Below the pieces are notes generated by a model that had not been told where the DNA came from, ran no database searches, and saw only the letters and a program-made list of their open reading frames with translations. Of a DNA stretch of 64,000 nt, positions 8,298 through 16,592 are shown piece by piece. A program made the position numbers and the translations under genes. Source of the DNA: Flavobacterium oncorhynchi (GTDB lineage Bacteria > Bacteroidota > Bacteroidia > Flavobacteriales > Flavobacteriaceae); assembly GCF_002217355.1 (NCBI RefSeq), contig NZ_MUHA01000021.1, forward strand, positions 1 to 64,000, read 5' to 3'. Each line of letters opens with the position of its first letter. Positions within the stretch are counted from its first letter, which is position 1.

Positions 8298-8406
8298 CCT
8301 AATTATTTGGTAAAAGTGTTAAAAATACATTTATTTGTAAAAATAATAATACTTAAAATTAATGCCTCGTAATTTTATCCCAATAAAAAAATCAATACTA
8401 TAAATA

Positions 8407-10920
8407 ATGCGTTTAATTCCTTTCAACAAATTACTAATCGTTTTTTTAACGGTATTTACAATTTTTTCAGCAAACGCTGCAGAAATTTGGGTTTCACCAT
8501 CTGGAAATGATTCCAACCTCGGAACAAAATCAAATCCACTGGCAACTGTTCATATGGCAATGCGAAAAGCCAGAGAACTACGCCGATTAAAAGATCCATC
8601 AATTAAAGACGGTGTTCGTATTATAGTGATGAACGGAACGTATTATTTAAATGAACCTTTATTTGTACGACCAGAAGATTCTGGAACCGCCGAAAGTCCA
8701 ACAACAATTGAAGCTGATGTAAATGCTAAACCCATTATAAGCGGTGGAATTGAAATAAAAAATTGGAAAAAAGTTAATATTTTAAATGGTAAAAAAGGAA
8801 CGTTTTGGGTAGCGGATGCGCCTCAAAAAGCAGGTTCATTAATCAATTACAGACAATTGTGGGTAAACGGAAAAAAAGCCGTTAGAGCCAAAAGTACGGC
8901 AGGAAATACAATGGACAGAATTTTGTCTTGGGATCATAAATCGCAGACTTGCTGGATTCCGTTTAAAGATAAATCGGTTAAGTTTGAACCGGGAATGGAA
9001 ATGTTTATCGTGCAATGGTGGTCGATTGCGAACCTCAGAATAAAAAATATTGAAGTACAGAAAGACAGCGCCAGACTTTCGTTTGAAGAGCCTGAAAGCC
9101 GAATTCAAAGTGAGCATCCTTGGCCTGCGCCGTGGATTTCTAAAAACAACGGAAATTCTGCTTTTCATTTAAACAATGCTCTTTCATTATTGAATGAACC
9201 AGGAGAATGGTTTTTAGATAAAAAAAATGCTAAAGTCTATTATATTCCACGTCAGGGGGAAGATATTAATTCGGTTAAAGTTACCGTTCCAGTTTTAGAA
9301 AATCTGGTTGAAGTAAAAGGAACGATTGATTCTCCTGTACATCATTTTCAATTTAAAGGAATTTCATTTCAATACAGCAATTGGCTTCGTCCTTCAGAAC
9401 AAGGTCATGTGCCTTTGCAATCTGGTATGTATTTATTGGATGCTTATAAATTGAAACAACCGGGAACGCCAAATCAGGCGAGTTTAGAAAATCAGGCTTG
9501 GGTAGGAAGACCTCGTTCGGCGGTTGAAGTAAATTATGCCAATAATATTCAGTTTGAATCGTGTCGTTTTGAACACTTGGCTTCGACCGGTTTAGATTTA
9601 AATAAAGGAACAAATCACAATACTGTAAAAGGAAATTTATTTAAAGATATTGGCGGAAGCGCTATTAATGTTGGTGTTTTCTCTGAAGAAGCTTTTGAAG
9701 CGCATTTGCCTTTAATCATAAAAGATGAAAGAGAAATGTGTTCTGATGAAGTGATTTCAGATAATTTAATCACCAACGTAACCAATGAAGATTGGGGGAC
9801 TTTAGGAATCAGTGCTGGTTTTGTTCGAAATATTACGATCGAACACAACGAAATTTCAGATGTATCGTATTCTGGAATGGCAATGGGCTGGGGTTGGACA
9901 CACACGCCAAACGTAATGCAGAATAATAAAATTCTAGGAAATAAAATTCATCATTATGCAAAACATTTACATGATGTTGCCGGAATTTATACGCTTTCGG
10001 CTCAGCCAAACAGCCGAATTGAAGAAAATTATATCGACAAGGTTTACAATAGTCCTTATGCGCATGATCCGTTTTTATGGCTGTATTTGTACACCGATGA
10101 AGGAAGCGAAGGTTTTACGATTAAAAACAACTGGATTGCTGAAAAGAAAATCCTTAAAAATCATAACGGTCCAAAAGGAAATATATGGGAGTATAACGAT
10201 CCATATGTGAGTGCTAAAATTAAAGATGCTGCCGGAATTAGGGTACCTTACAAAGATTTAGAAAAAGAAGTCGTAATCGATGAAAAATGGGGATTGCAGG
10301 AAATGCCAAAACCGTACGCGATCGAATTGATCGGCTCTGATTTTGATATCGCAAAAATCAAATCGACTTTAACAGGTTTTAGAATTGTCGGTCAGGAATT
10401 GTACCAATGGAAAAATCATTTGGTGATTTATGGAAAAATGAATCAGCCAGAAAGAACAAAACGAAAGCTGGCGGGAGCTTTTCCTTCTTTAGAAATTAAA
10501 ATCTATGAAGATTTGGTTTACGATTTCCAAAACTTCAGAAGATGTAAAGACTCAAAACCAGCATCGGATTGGGAAAATGTGGTTTTAACAGCCAATCTTC
10601 CTGCTGATGAAAAACTACAAAAAGAATATGTAGAGTATCATAAAACGCAATTCGAAAAATGGCCAGAAGTAGCCAAAGGTTTCTGTAATGCAGATTTTCA
10701 GCAATTGCAAGTTTTCAAAAAAGACAGACAATTAATTTTGGTAATTAGTATTCCGAAAGGAGAAAGCTTGGATAAACTGAATCCGAAAACAACACAAAAT
10801 AATCCGCGTGCAGACGATTGGAACGCTTTAATGAAAAAATACCAATCGGGAATTGAAGGCACAAAACCAGACGAAACCTGGATTTTCTTAAACAAAGTGA
10901 GTGTAGAGGAGAAAAAATAG
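8407..10920 (+). CDS. secreted beta-helix glycosidase (GH141-like) fused to an L-rhamnose-mutarotase-like domain
   Basis: An 837-residue protein with a signal peptide ending ANA-AE at about 25. Residues 26-100 (EIWVSPSGNDSNLGT, then IIVMNGTYYLNEP) are the typical opening of secreted right-handed beta-helix glycosidases of the GH141/GH120 type. Helix repeats run to about 600. Residues about 722-837 are different: EYHKTQFEKWPE (His745, Trp752) and a tail containing NPRADDWNALMKKYQ match the RhaM/DUF718 mutarotase family, where this His is catalytic. Residues 660-715 look like a second, degenerate unit of the same fold. GH141 includes an alpha-L-fucosidase acting on rhamnogalacturonan II, so glycosidic release plus anomer interconversion of a 6-deoxy-sugar is plausible but inferred. 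The exact GH family is uncertain. Confidence 0.7.
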   Translation: MRLIPFNKLLIVFLTVFTIFSANAAEIWVSPSGNDSNLGTKSNPLATVHMAMRKARELRRLKDPSIKDGVRIIVMNGTYYLNEPLFVRPEDSGTAESPTTIEADVNAKPIISGGIEIKNWKKVNILNGKKGTFWVADAPQKAGSLINYRQLWVNGKKAVRAKSTAGNTMDRILSWDHKSQTCWIPFKDKSVKFEPGMEMFIVQWWSIANLRIKNIEVQKDSARLSFEEPESRIQSEHPWPAPWISKNNGNSAFHLNNALSLLNEPGEWFLDKKNAKVYYIPRQGEDINSVKVTVPVLENLVEVKGTIDSPVHHFQFKGISFQYSNWLRPSEQGHVPLQSGMYLLDAYKLKQPGTPNQASLENQAWVGRPRSAVEVNYANNIQFESCRFEHLASTGLDLNKGTNHNTVKGNLFKDIGGSAINVGVFSEEAFEAHLPLIIKDEREMCSDEVISDNLITNVTNEDWGTLGISAGFVRNITIEHNEISDVSYSGMAMGWGWTHTPNVMQNNKILGNKIHHYAKHLHDVAGIYTLSAQPNSRIEENYIDKVYNSPYAHDPFLWLYLYTDEGSEGFTIKNNWIAEKKILKNHNGPKGNIWEYNDPYVSAKIKDAAGIRVPYKDLEKEVVIDEKWGLQEMPKPYAIELIGSDFDIAKIKSTLTGFRIVGQELYQWKNHLVIYGKMNQPERTKRKLAGAFPSLEIKIYEDLVYDFQNFRRCKDSKPASDWENVVLTANLPADEKLQKEYVEYHKTQFEKWPEVAKGFCNADFQQLQVFKKDRQLILVISIPKGESLDKLNPKTTQNNPRADDWNALMKKYQSGIEGTKPDETWIFLNKVSVEEKK

Positions 10921-11049
10921 AAGAAAGAACCAAGAAGAAAGAAAATCTGCTCGATCTGCATAATCTGCGTGAAAAATAAAACTAACCTCAAAGTAGGTTT
11001 CAGAAATAATCTAAAATCTAAAATCAACAATCTAAAATAACCACAACCA

Positions 11050-12114
11050 ATGTTAAAAATAGCCATTCTGGGACTTGGAGAAGGACGAAGCACAATGTCG
11101 GCTGCAATTGAAAGTTCAAAACTAGAACTCGTTAAAATATGCGACCGAAATGAAGAATTGTGTAAACAGCGAGCAAAAGAATTCGATTTTCATTCTTATA
11201 CAACCAATTACGACGATTTATTAAACGATGCATCAATTGATATTATTGCGATTTACACGCCAGATCATCTTCACGAACAACATGTAAAACAAGCTTTGTT
11301 GCATGGAAAACATGTTGTTTGCACCAAACCATTTATCGATGATTTATCAGATGCAAAAGAATTGTTAGAGTTAAGCAAATCAACTGGTAAAAAAGTTTTC
11401 ATTGGGCAAAGTTCTCGTTTTTTCGAACCAGCCAAAAGACAAAGAGCCGATTACGAAGCGGGTTTAATAGGAGATTTAATTACAATCGAAGCCCAATATC
11501 ATGCCGATCACAGATGGTTTTTAAAGAAAGAATGGTCGCTTTTGCAATCGTTTAAATGGTTGTACGGAGGTTTGAGTCATCCTGTAGATTTCATCAGATG
11601 GTATTTGCCGAATATTCAGGAAGTGATGGGTTATGGAATGATCAGCAGTAACGGACAAAATGCAGGATTGAAGAATGAAGATACGATGCATTTTATCTTC
11701 AAAGCAACCGATGGAAGAATTGCTCGTGTAAGTGGTGTGTATACTTCGCCTACTCAGCCTGCACAACGTGACAGCGGCATGAGTACAATTCTACGAGCAA
11801 CAGAAGGAGCAAGTCAGGCCGATTATCACGAATTGCGTTATGCCGTTACAGATAAAACGGGAGAAGAAAAAGTAATTACTTGGGGCGACAGCACGATAAA
11901 ATATTATTTCCGTTTTGAAGGACAAAGTCATCATGGCGGTGAATATCAGAATTATTTAGAATATTTTGTAGACAGCATTGAGCAAGGTTTTGAAGCGTAT
12001 CCAAACATGGAAGAAGGAATTGGAACCGTAGCTTTATTGCAAGCAATGGATAAATCTCTGCAAACTGGAATGCCGGTTAAAATTGCCGATATTCTTAATG
12101 AATACGGACTATGA
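11050..12114 (+). CDS. Gfo/Idh/MocA-family oxidoreductase
   Basis: A 354-residue NAD(P)-dependent sugar dehydrogenase-like protein. The Rossmann loop GLGEGRS is at residues 8-14. The usual EKP motif appears as CTKPF with Lys93. C-terminal alpha/beta domain sequences (WLYGGLSHPVDFIRWY) carry the expected catalytic His region. No signal peptide is seen. It overlaps the downstream symporter by four bases (ATGA), so the two are translationally coupled. Substrate unknown; the pairing suggests it oxidises or epimerises the sugar imported by that symporter. Confidence 0.8.
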   Translation: MLKIAILGLGEGRSTMSAAIESSKLELVKICDRNEELCKQRAKEFDFHSYTTNYDDLLNDASIDIIAIYTPDHLHEQHVKQALLHGKHVVCTKPFIDDLSDAKELLELSKSTGKKVFIGQSSRFFEPAKRQRADYEAGLIGDLITIEAQYHADHRWFLKKEWSLLQSFKWLYGGLSHPVDFIRWYLPNIQEVMGYGMISSNGQNAGLKNEDTMHFIFKATDGRIARVSGVYTSPTQPAQRDSGMSTILRATEGASQADYHELRYAVTDKTGEEKVITWGDSTIKYYFRFEGQSHHGGEYQNYLEYFVDSIEQGFEAYPNMEEGIGTVALLQAMDKSLQTGMPVKIADILNEYGL

Positions 12115-13691
12115 ACAGTATCTACGATAAACTAACCACGCTCGATTTTGTAATTGTAGCCGGTTATTTAGTGGCTTTATTGGTCATTGGATATGTGGTA
12201 AGTATGAAACAGAGAAAGAAAAATGAAACGCTTTTTCTGGCCGGAAATTCATTAAACTGGTACAGCATCGGGTTTAATATGTGGGGAACCAATGTTGGAC
12301 CTTCGTCATTACTGGCTTTTGCAAGTATTGGTTACGCTACGGGAATTGTAGCAGGAAATTTTGAATGGTATGCTTTTGTGTTTTTACTGCTTTTGGCAAT
12401 GTTTTTTGCGCCAAGATATATTGCGAGTAAAGTAAGTACAATGCCCGAATATATGGGAAAACGCTACGGCGACAGCACTCAGAATATTTTAGCTTGGTAT
12501 GCTTTGGTAAAAATATTGGTAAGCTGGTTGTCTTTAGGATTATTCAGCGGAGGCGTTTTAGTACGTCAGATTTTGGGAATTCCGATGTGGCAGAGTGTTA
12601 CGGTTTTAGTGATTTTCTCTGGAATATTTACGTTTGCCGGAGGATTAAAAGCAATTGCTAAAGTGAATGTTTTTCAGATGATTCTGTTGATTGTAGTTTC
12701 ATTGACGCTTTCATTTTTAGGTTTGCAAAAACTAGGGGGAATCGATGTTTTAATTGCCAAAACACCTTCAAACTTTTGGAATTTAGTACGTCCTTCAGAT
12801 GATGCACATTATCCTTGGCCTGCTATTTTATTAGGATATCCTGTTGCGGCAGTTGCTTTTTTCTGTACCGATCAATCGATGGTGCAGAGTGTTTTAGGAG
12901 CGAAAAACCTAGAGCAAGGGCAATTAGGAGTTAACTTCATTGGATGGTTAAAAGTTATGGCTTTGCCGTTGTTTATTTTGCCAGGAATTTTGTGTTATGC
13001 GTTATATCCAGAATTAGGAAGCAATTCTGATTTAGCTTATATGACAATGGTTACGAATCTTTTTCCGAGCGGAATGAACGGTTTGGTAATTTGTGTTATG
13101 ATTGCGGTTTTGGTGGGAACAATTGGTTCTTCATTAAATGCTTTGAGCACCGTTTTTACGAATGATATTTATGTAAAGAAAATCAACCCGACGGCGACGA
13201 TTCAGGATCAAATTAGGATTGGTCGATTAACAATTGCTGCGGGATGTGTTTTTGCTATTCTGATTGCCGTTGCGATTGACAATATCAAAGGACAGAATTT
13301 ATTCAACATTTTTCAGGCGGTTTTAGGTTTCTTGGCGCCTTCGTTATCTGTTGTTTTTCTTTTGAGTGTTTTCTGGAAACGCACGACTAAAAAAGCCGTA
13401 AATGCAACTCTTTCTTGGGGTTCTGCCTTTAGTTTGTTTGTTGGGGTTTTATATCTTTGGATTTTCCCTGCCGATAAATATCCAGTTTGGCCTCACTTTT
13501 TATTGATTTCGTTTTACATTTTTGCTGTGCTTTTAATTACAGCTGTTATTATTTCTTTGACCGATAAAAATCCAGAAGTTAATGTTTCAGATGAAACGGA
13601 TATTCCTAAAACTAGTAAAAAGGTTAAGCTTTTATTTGGGTTATTGGGATTGACAATTTTGGCTTTGTATTTGGTTTTTAATGGACATTAA
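12111..13691 (+). CDS. sodium:solute symporter (SSS family) sugar transporter
   Basis: A 526-residue polytopic membrane protein with about 13-14 hydrophobic segments. Family features are the LFLAGNSLNWYSIGFNMWGTNVG stretch near residues 41-62, PEYMGKRYG and DQSMVQSVLGAKN. The Gly-rich TM1/TM2 region and the hydrophobic C-terminal helix after a short charged loop fit the SGLT-like group common beside Bacteroidetes sugar operons. The start codon overlaps the stop of the oxidoreductase gene. Likely imports a monosaccharide or uronate released by the preceding enzymes across the inner membrane. A strong hairpin (13712-13743) follows shortly after the stop. Confidence 0.85.
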   Translation: MNSIYDKLTTLDFVIVAGYLVALLVIGYVVSMKQRKKNETLFLAGNSLNWYSIGFNMWGTNVGPSSLLAFASIGYATGIVAGNFEWYAFVFLLLLAMFFAPRYIASKVSTMPEYMGKRYGDSTQNILAWYALVKILVSWLSLGLFSGGVLVRQILGIPMWQSVTVLVIFSGIFTFAGGLKAIAKVNVFQMILLIVVSLTLSFLGLQKLGGIDVLIAKTPSNFWNLVRPSDDAHYPWPAILLGYPVAAVAFFCTDQSMVQSVLGAKNLEQGQLGVNFIGWLKVMALPLFILPGILCYALYPELGSNSDLAYMTMVTNLFPSGMNGLVICVMIAVLVGTIGSSLNALSTVFTNDIYVKKINPTATIQDQIRIGRLTIAAGCVFAILIAVAIDNIKGQNLFNIFQAVLGFLAPSLSVVFLLSVFWKRTTKKAVNATLSWGSAFSLFVGVLYLWIFPADKYPVWPHFLLISFYIFAVLLITAVIISLTDKNPEVNVSDETDIPKTSKKVKLLFGLLGLTILALYLVFNGH

Positions 13692-13711
13692 TAAAAATTA
13701 AAGAATTTCAA

Positions 13712-13925
13712 ATGTGCCCCGTGGTTTCAACTACGGGGCACATATATAACATTCCGTTTATCAAAATACGTTTCCCGTGGTTGAAAGCACGGGCTATGTT
13801 TTGAAAAAGATTGTAAATAATAAAGCGAAGCTATTTTCAATTGCCTCCAGTTTTAACTGGAGGTATATTTAAAAAGAATAGAAAAGGCTTTAGCCAAATT
13901 ATAGATATTTTGGCTAAAGCCTTTT
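13712..13925. terminator. two strong hairpins in a 331-base gap between convergent genes
   Basis: ATGTGCCCCGT (13712-13722) pairs with ACGGGGCACAT (13733-13743). AAAAGGCTTTAGCCAAA (13882-13898) pairs with TTTGGCTAAAGCCTTTT (13909-13925). Between them lie GGTTGAAAGCACGGGC-like and CCAGTTTTAACTGG palindromes. The gap separates the plus-strand symporter from the minus-strand MFS gene, so these probably terminate both. I see no gene in it. Confidence 0.65.
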
Positions 13926-14022
13926 GAGCTTCCTAATTAATTTGTCATCCAGCTAAAGCTGGACGCAATTAAAACTTAAAAAAAAAACTTTGCGCCTTAG
14001 CGACTTTGTGGCATAAAAAAAA

Positions 14023-15234
14023 TTACTCAACCTTCTTTTTCTTCTCCAAATTCGGTAAGAACCCAGTAATAACCCCAATCAAAGGCAGAAACGCACAAAT
14101 CTTAAATACATATTCAATACTAGTAGCATCGGCAATTTTTCCTAAAATAGCAGAACCTAAACCACCCATTCCGAAAGCAAATCCGAAGAAAAGACCCGCT
14201 ACAAGTCCGACTTTTCCAGGCATTAATTCAGTTGCATAAACTAGAATCGCTGAGAATGCCGAAGAAAGAATCAATCCGATAATTACAGATAAAGTTCCAA
14301 CCCAGAATAAAGAAACGTAAGGTAACATCAAAGTAAACGGAGCAACACCAAGAATTGAAACCCAGATTACATATTTTCTTCCATATCTATCTCCAATTGG
14401 TCCTCCAATTAAAGTACCTGCCGCAACAGCACCCGAGAATAAAAATAAATAGACTTGTGATTGCTGAATCGTAATATGAAATTTATCAATAAGGAAGAAA
14501 GTATAATAACTCGTAATACTGCTCATGTAGAAATATTTAGAGAAAATAAGAACCAAAAGAATAATCAACGAACCAATTACTCGGTTTTTAGACAAATGAT
14601 GCGTCTCGATTTGGTGAGAAGCTTTATTAGCATTTCTTTCCGATAAATGTGCCGTGTACCAAATCGCAATTTTATACAAAGCAAAAACACCAACTAACGC
14701 AATAATACAAAACCAAGCGATATAAGATTGTCCATGCGGAATAACGATAAAAGCAGCTAATAAAGGTCCAATTGCACTTCCTGCATTTCCTCCCAATTGA
14801 AAAATAGACTGCGCCAAACCTCTTTTTCCGCCCGAAGCTAAATGTGCCACACGAGAAGATTCAGGATGAAAAATTGAAGATCCAATTCCGATTAAACTAA
14901 CTGATAGTAATAAATAAGTAAAACTTGAGGCAATTGAAACTAAAAAAAGTCCAATCATTGTAAAACACATTCCAACAATTAGGGAATAAGGTTTAGAATT
15001 TTTATCAGTATACATGCCCACAAATGGTTGTAAAATAGACGCCACCATTTGGTAAGTTAAAGTGATAATACCAATTTGAGTAAAACTTAGATTAAAATTT
15101 TCTTTCAAAAGTGGATATATTGAAGGAACTAGAGCCTGTAAAAGATCATTAATTAAATGAGAAAAACTTATAATGAATAAGATCGAGTAGGTTGTTTTTT
15201 TAACTATGTCAGGATTTGCTTTGATAGTGTCCAT
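14023..15234 (-). CDS. MFS transporter, fosmidomycin-resistance (Fsr)-like
   Basis: A 403-residue major facilitator with 12 predicted membrane segments. Characteristic pieces are SHLINDLLQALVPSIYPLLK at the start of TM1, VGMYTDKNSKPYSLIVGM (a motif-A variant), GIGSSIFHPESSRVAHLASGG after TM4, and GGPIGDRYGRKYVIWVS in the second half. This matches the Fsr group of small-molecule exporters. The gene diverges from an AraC-type regulator 101 bases away, which probably controls it. Its link to pectin use is unclear; it could export a toxic compound met on plant tissue. The C-terminus ends in a Lys-rich tail. Confidence 0.8.
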   Translation of the reverse strand: MDTIKANPDIVKKTTYSILFIISFSHLINDLLQALVPSIYPLLKENFNLSFTQIGIITLTYQMVASILQPFVGMYTDKNSKPYSLIVGMCFTMIGLFLVSIASSFTYLLLSVSLIGIGSSIFHPESSRVAHLASGGKRGLAQSIFQLGGNAGSAIGPLLAAFIVIPHGQSYIAWFCIIALVGVFALYKIAIWYTAHLSERNANKASHQIETHHLSKNRVIGSLIILLVLIFSKYFYMSSITSYYTFFLIDKFHITIQQSQVYLFLFSGAVAAGTLIGGPIGDRYGRKYVIWVSILGVAPFTLMLPYVSLFWVGTLSVIIGLILSSAFSAILVYATELMPGKVGLVAGLFFGFAFGMGGLGSAILGKIADATSIEYVFKICAFLPLIGVITGFLPNLEKKKKVE

Positions 15235-15323
15235 GCGTTATCTTTTTTTAATTTTAATTAGTGTTAAAACAACAATTGTGTTATTTTTTGCAAAGATTAA
15301 AAGAATACCAATGTCAGAATTGC

Positions 15324-15331
15324 TATATTTG
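15324..15331 (+). promoter_or_regulatory. -7-like element immediately before the AraC gene
   Basis: TATATTTG is an exact TAnnTTTG match ending four bases before the ATG at 15336. If functional, the mRNA would be nearly leaderless or translation would begin at the next ATG (15363). No clear -33 element is seen at the proper distance, so this may be chance. Confidence 0.3.
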
Positions 15332-15335
15332 GACA

Positions 15336-16154
15336 ATGAATAACCAGATTCGGACATATCGAATGGCGCAGGAGCATGGATACAGAGTAGATCCATCAAT
15401 TCCTGTTATTGGCTATACCGAAATGGTAACCAACGAAATGTGTATTTCGCACTCACATCCAAGAGGTCAGTTAATCTATGCTACACGTGGCGTGATGAAC
15501 GTTGTCGTGGGAAATAATATTTGGGTTGTGAATCCGCTGCAGGGCTTGTGGCTTCCAGGCGGAGTGGAACATCAAGTTACTTTTCAGAAAGACGTTAATT
15601 ATTACAGCGTTTTTATTGATCCGTCTGCAATGGAAGGACTGCCAACAAATAGTTTTTCTTTTGATATTCCGATGTTTTTAAAGCAATTGGTTTTCAAAAT
15701 TATTTCTTTTGGAATAGAAGGAAATCTAACTCCGCCACAAAAAAGAATCATTGCAGTTTTCTTAGACGAATTAGCTTTAATTGAGCCAAGTGCAACCTTT
15801 TTGCCAACAACCAATCACGAAAGACTTCAAAAAGTAGTCGAGCTTTTAATGGAAGATATTGCCAGCAAAAACACGATAGAATACTACGCCGAAATTTCTT
15901 TTATGAGCACTAGAACTTTATCCCGCTTATTTATTAAAGAACTGGGAATGAATTTCAGCGACTGGCGAACGCGTTTAAAATTGTTAGAAGCCATAAAACG
16001 TTTGGGCGAAAAGCAATCCATTAAAGAAATTGCCTTCAATTTAGGTTACGAAACTACAAGCGCCTTTATTTATATGTTTAAAAAGCATTTAGGCAAAACA
16101 CCTTCTAATTATATTTTAGAAGATGAAAATGAATCTGATAGAATGATTGCTTAG
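15336..16154 (+). CDS. AraC-family transcriptional regulator with cupin sensor
   Basis: Translated from the ATG at 15336 this is 272 residues. The longer frame to 15261 begins with GTG and adds an unlikely Cys-rich leader. The N-terminal half contains a cupin-type AraC ligand domain (SHSHPRGQLIYATRGVM, then GLWLPGGVEHQV). The C-terminal half has the double helix-turn-helix, with SFMSTRTLSRLFIKELG in the first and IKEIAFNLGYETTSAFIYMFKKHLGKTPSNY in the second. It is divergent from the Fsr-like MFS gene and most likely regulates it. An alternative start is the ATG at 15363. Confidence 0.85.
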   Translation: MNNQIRTYRMAQEHGYRVDPSIPVIGYTEMVTNEMCISHSHPRGQLIYATRGVMNVVVGNNIWVVNPLQGLWLPGGVEHQVTFQKDVNYYSVFIDPSAMEGLPTNSFSFDIPMFLKQLVFKIISFGIEGNLTPPQKRIIAVFLDELALIEPSATFLPTTNHERLQKVVELLMEDIASKNTIEYYAEISFMSTRTLSRLFIKELGMNFSDWRTRLKLLEAIKRLGEKQSIKEIAFNLGYETTSAFIYMFKKHLGKTPSNYILEDENESDRMIA

Positions 16155-16258
16155 CTTCTTAGTCTAAATTAGAACGCGGATTAAACGGGTTTGCTATAGC
16201 GAAGACACGGATTTGCGCAGATTTTTTCTTTTAGTTATATCCAAAATAACCGCAATCA

Positions 16259-16361
16259 TTGTCATTTCGACGAAGGAGAAATCACACTAGAAGCTCCATG
16301 AAGTATGTTTTCAATCTTTGTCGAATCTCACGTGTGATTTCTCCTTCGTCGAAATGACAAA
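16259..16361. repeat. dispersed palindromic repeat, GTCATTTCGA family, copy 2
   Basis: The left arm TTGTCATTTCGACGAAGG and the right arm CCTTCGTCGAAATGACAA are near-perfect inverted arms about 100 bases apart. They sit in the 438-base gap after the AraC gene. The inner sequence AATCACACTAG/CGTGTGATT extends the stem. The remaining gap carries a degenerate repeat (AAATCCGT...) and the promoter element at 16528. No gene is seen. Confidence 0.85.
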
Positions 16362-16527
16362 AAATACGCAAAACAAAAAATCCGTTTCAATCAGTGTCTT
16401 TACGAAGTAAATCCGTCTCATCAGCGTCCTCTAAAATTGTAACATCATTTTTTTTAGTACTAAAAAAGTGATAACTCGTAATTTTTCCCTTAAAAAATTA
16501 TCAAACATTGCAATTTTTTATGAAATA

Positions 16528-16573
16528 ACAGGATACTACAGGTTGTGAAATGTAAAAATAACACTTATCTTTA
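16528..16573 (+). promoter_or_regulatory. direct-repeat activator site and promoter of the GH78 gene (copy 2)
   Basis: ACAGGA (16528-16533), TACT, then ACAGGT (16538-16543), a 10-base period as at 8251 and 39726. A TTG at 16543-16545 and TATCTTTA at 16566-16573 form a 20-base-spaced promoter. From the second CAGG to the -7 TA is 27 bases. The start codon lies only 20 bases further, so the leader is very short. Confidence 0.5.
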
Positions 16574-16592
16574 GTCCCTAAATATACTAACT

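Noticed and set aside
10698..11093. Minus-strand ORF of 131 codons
   Set aside because: It is antisense to the mutarotase domain end and the oxidoreductase start; Phe/Leu-rich composition is an artefact of A-rich coding DNA.
15261..15335. N-terminal 25-residue extension of the AraC regulator
   Set aside because: It would begin with GTG, gives a Cys/Gln-rich segment unlike AraC proteins, and overlaps the probable divergent promoter region.
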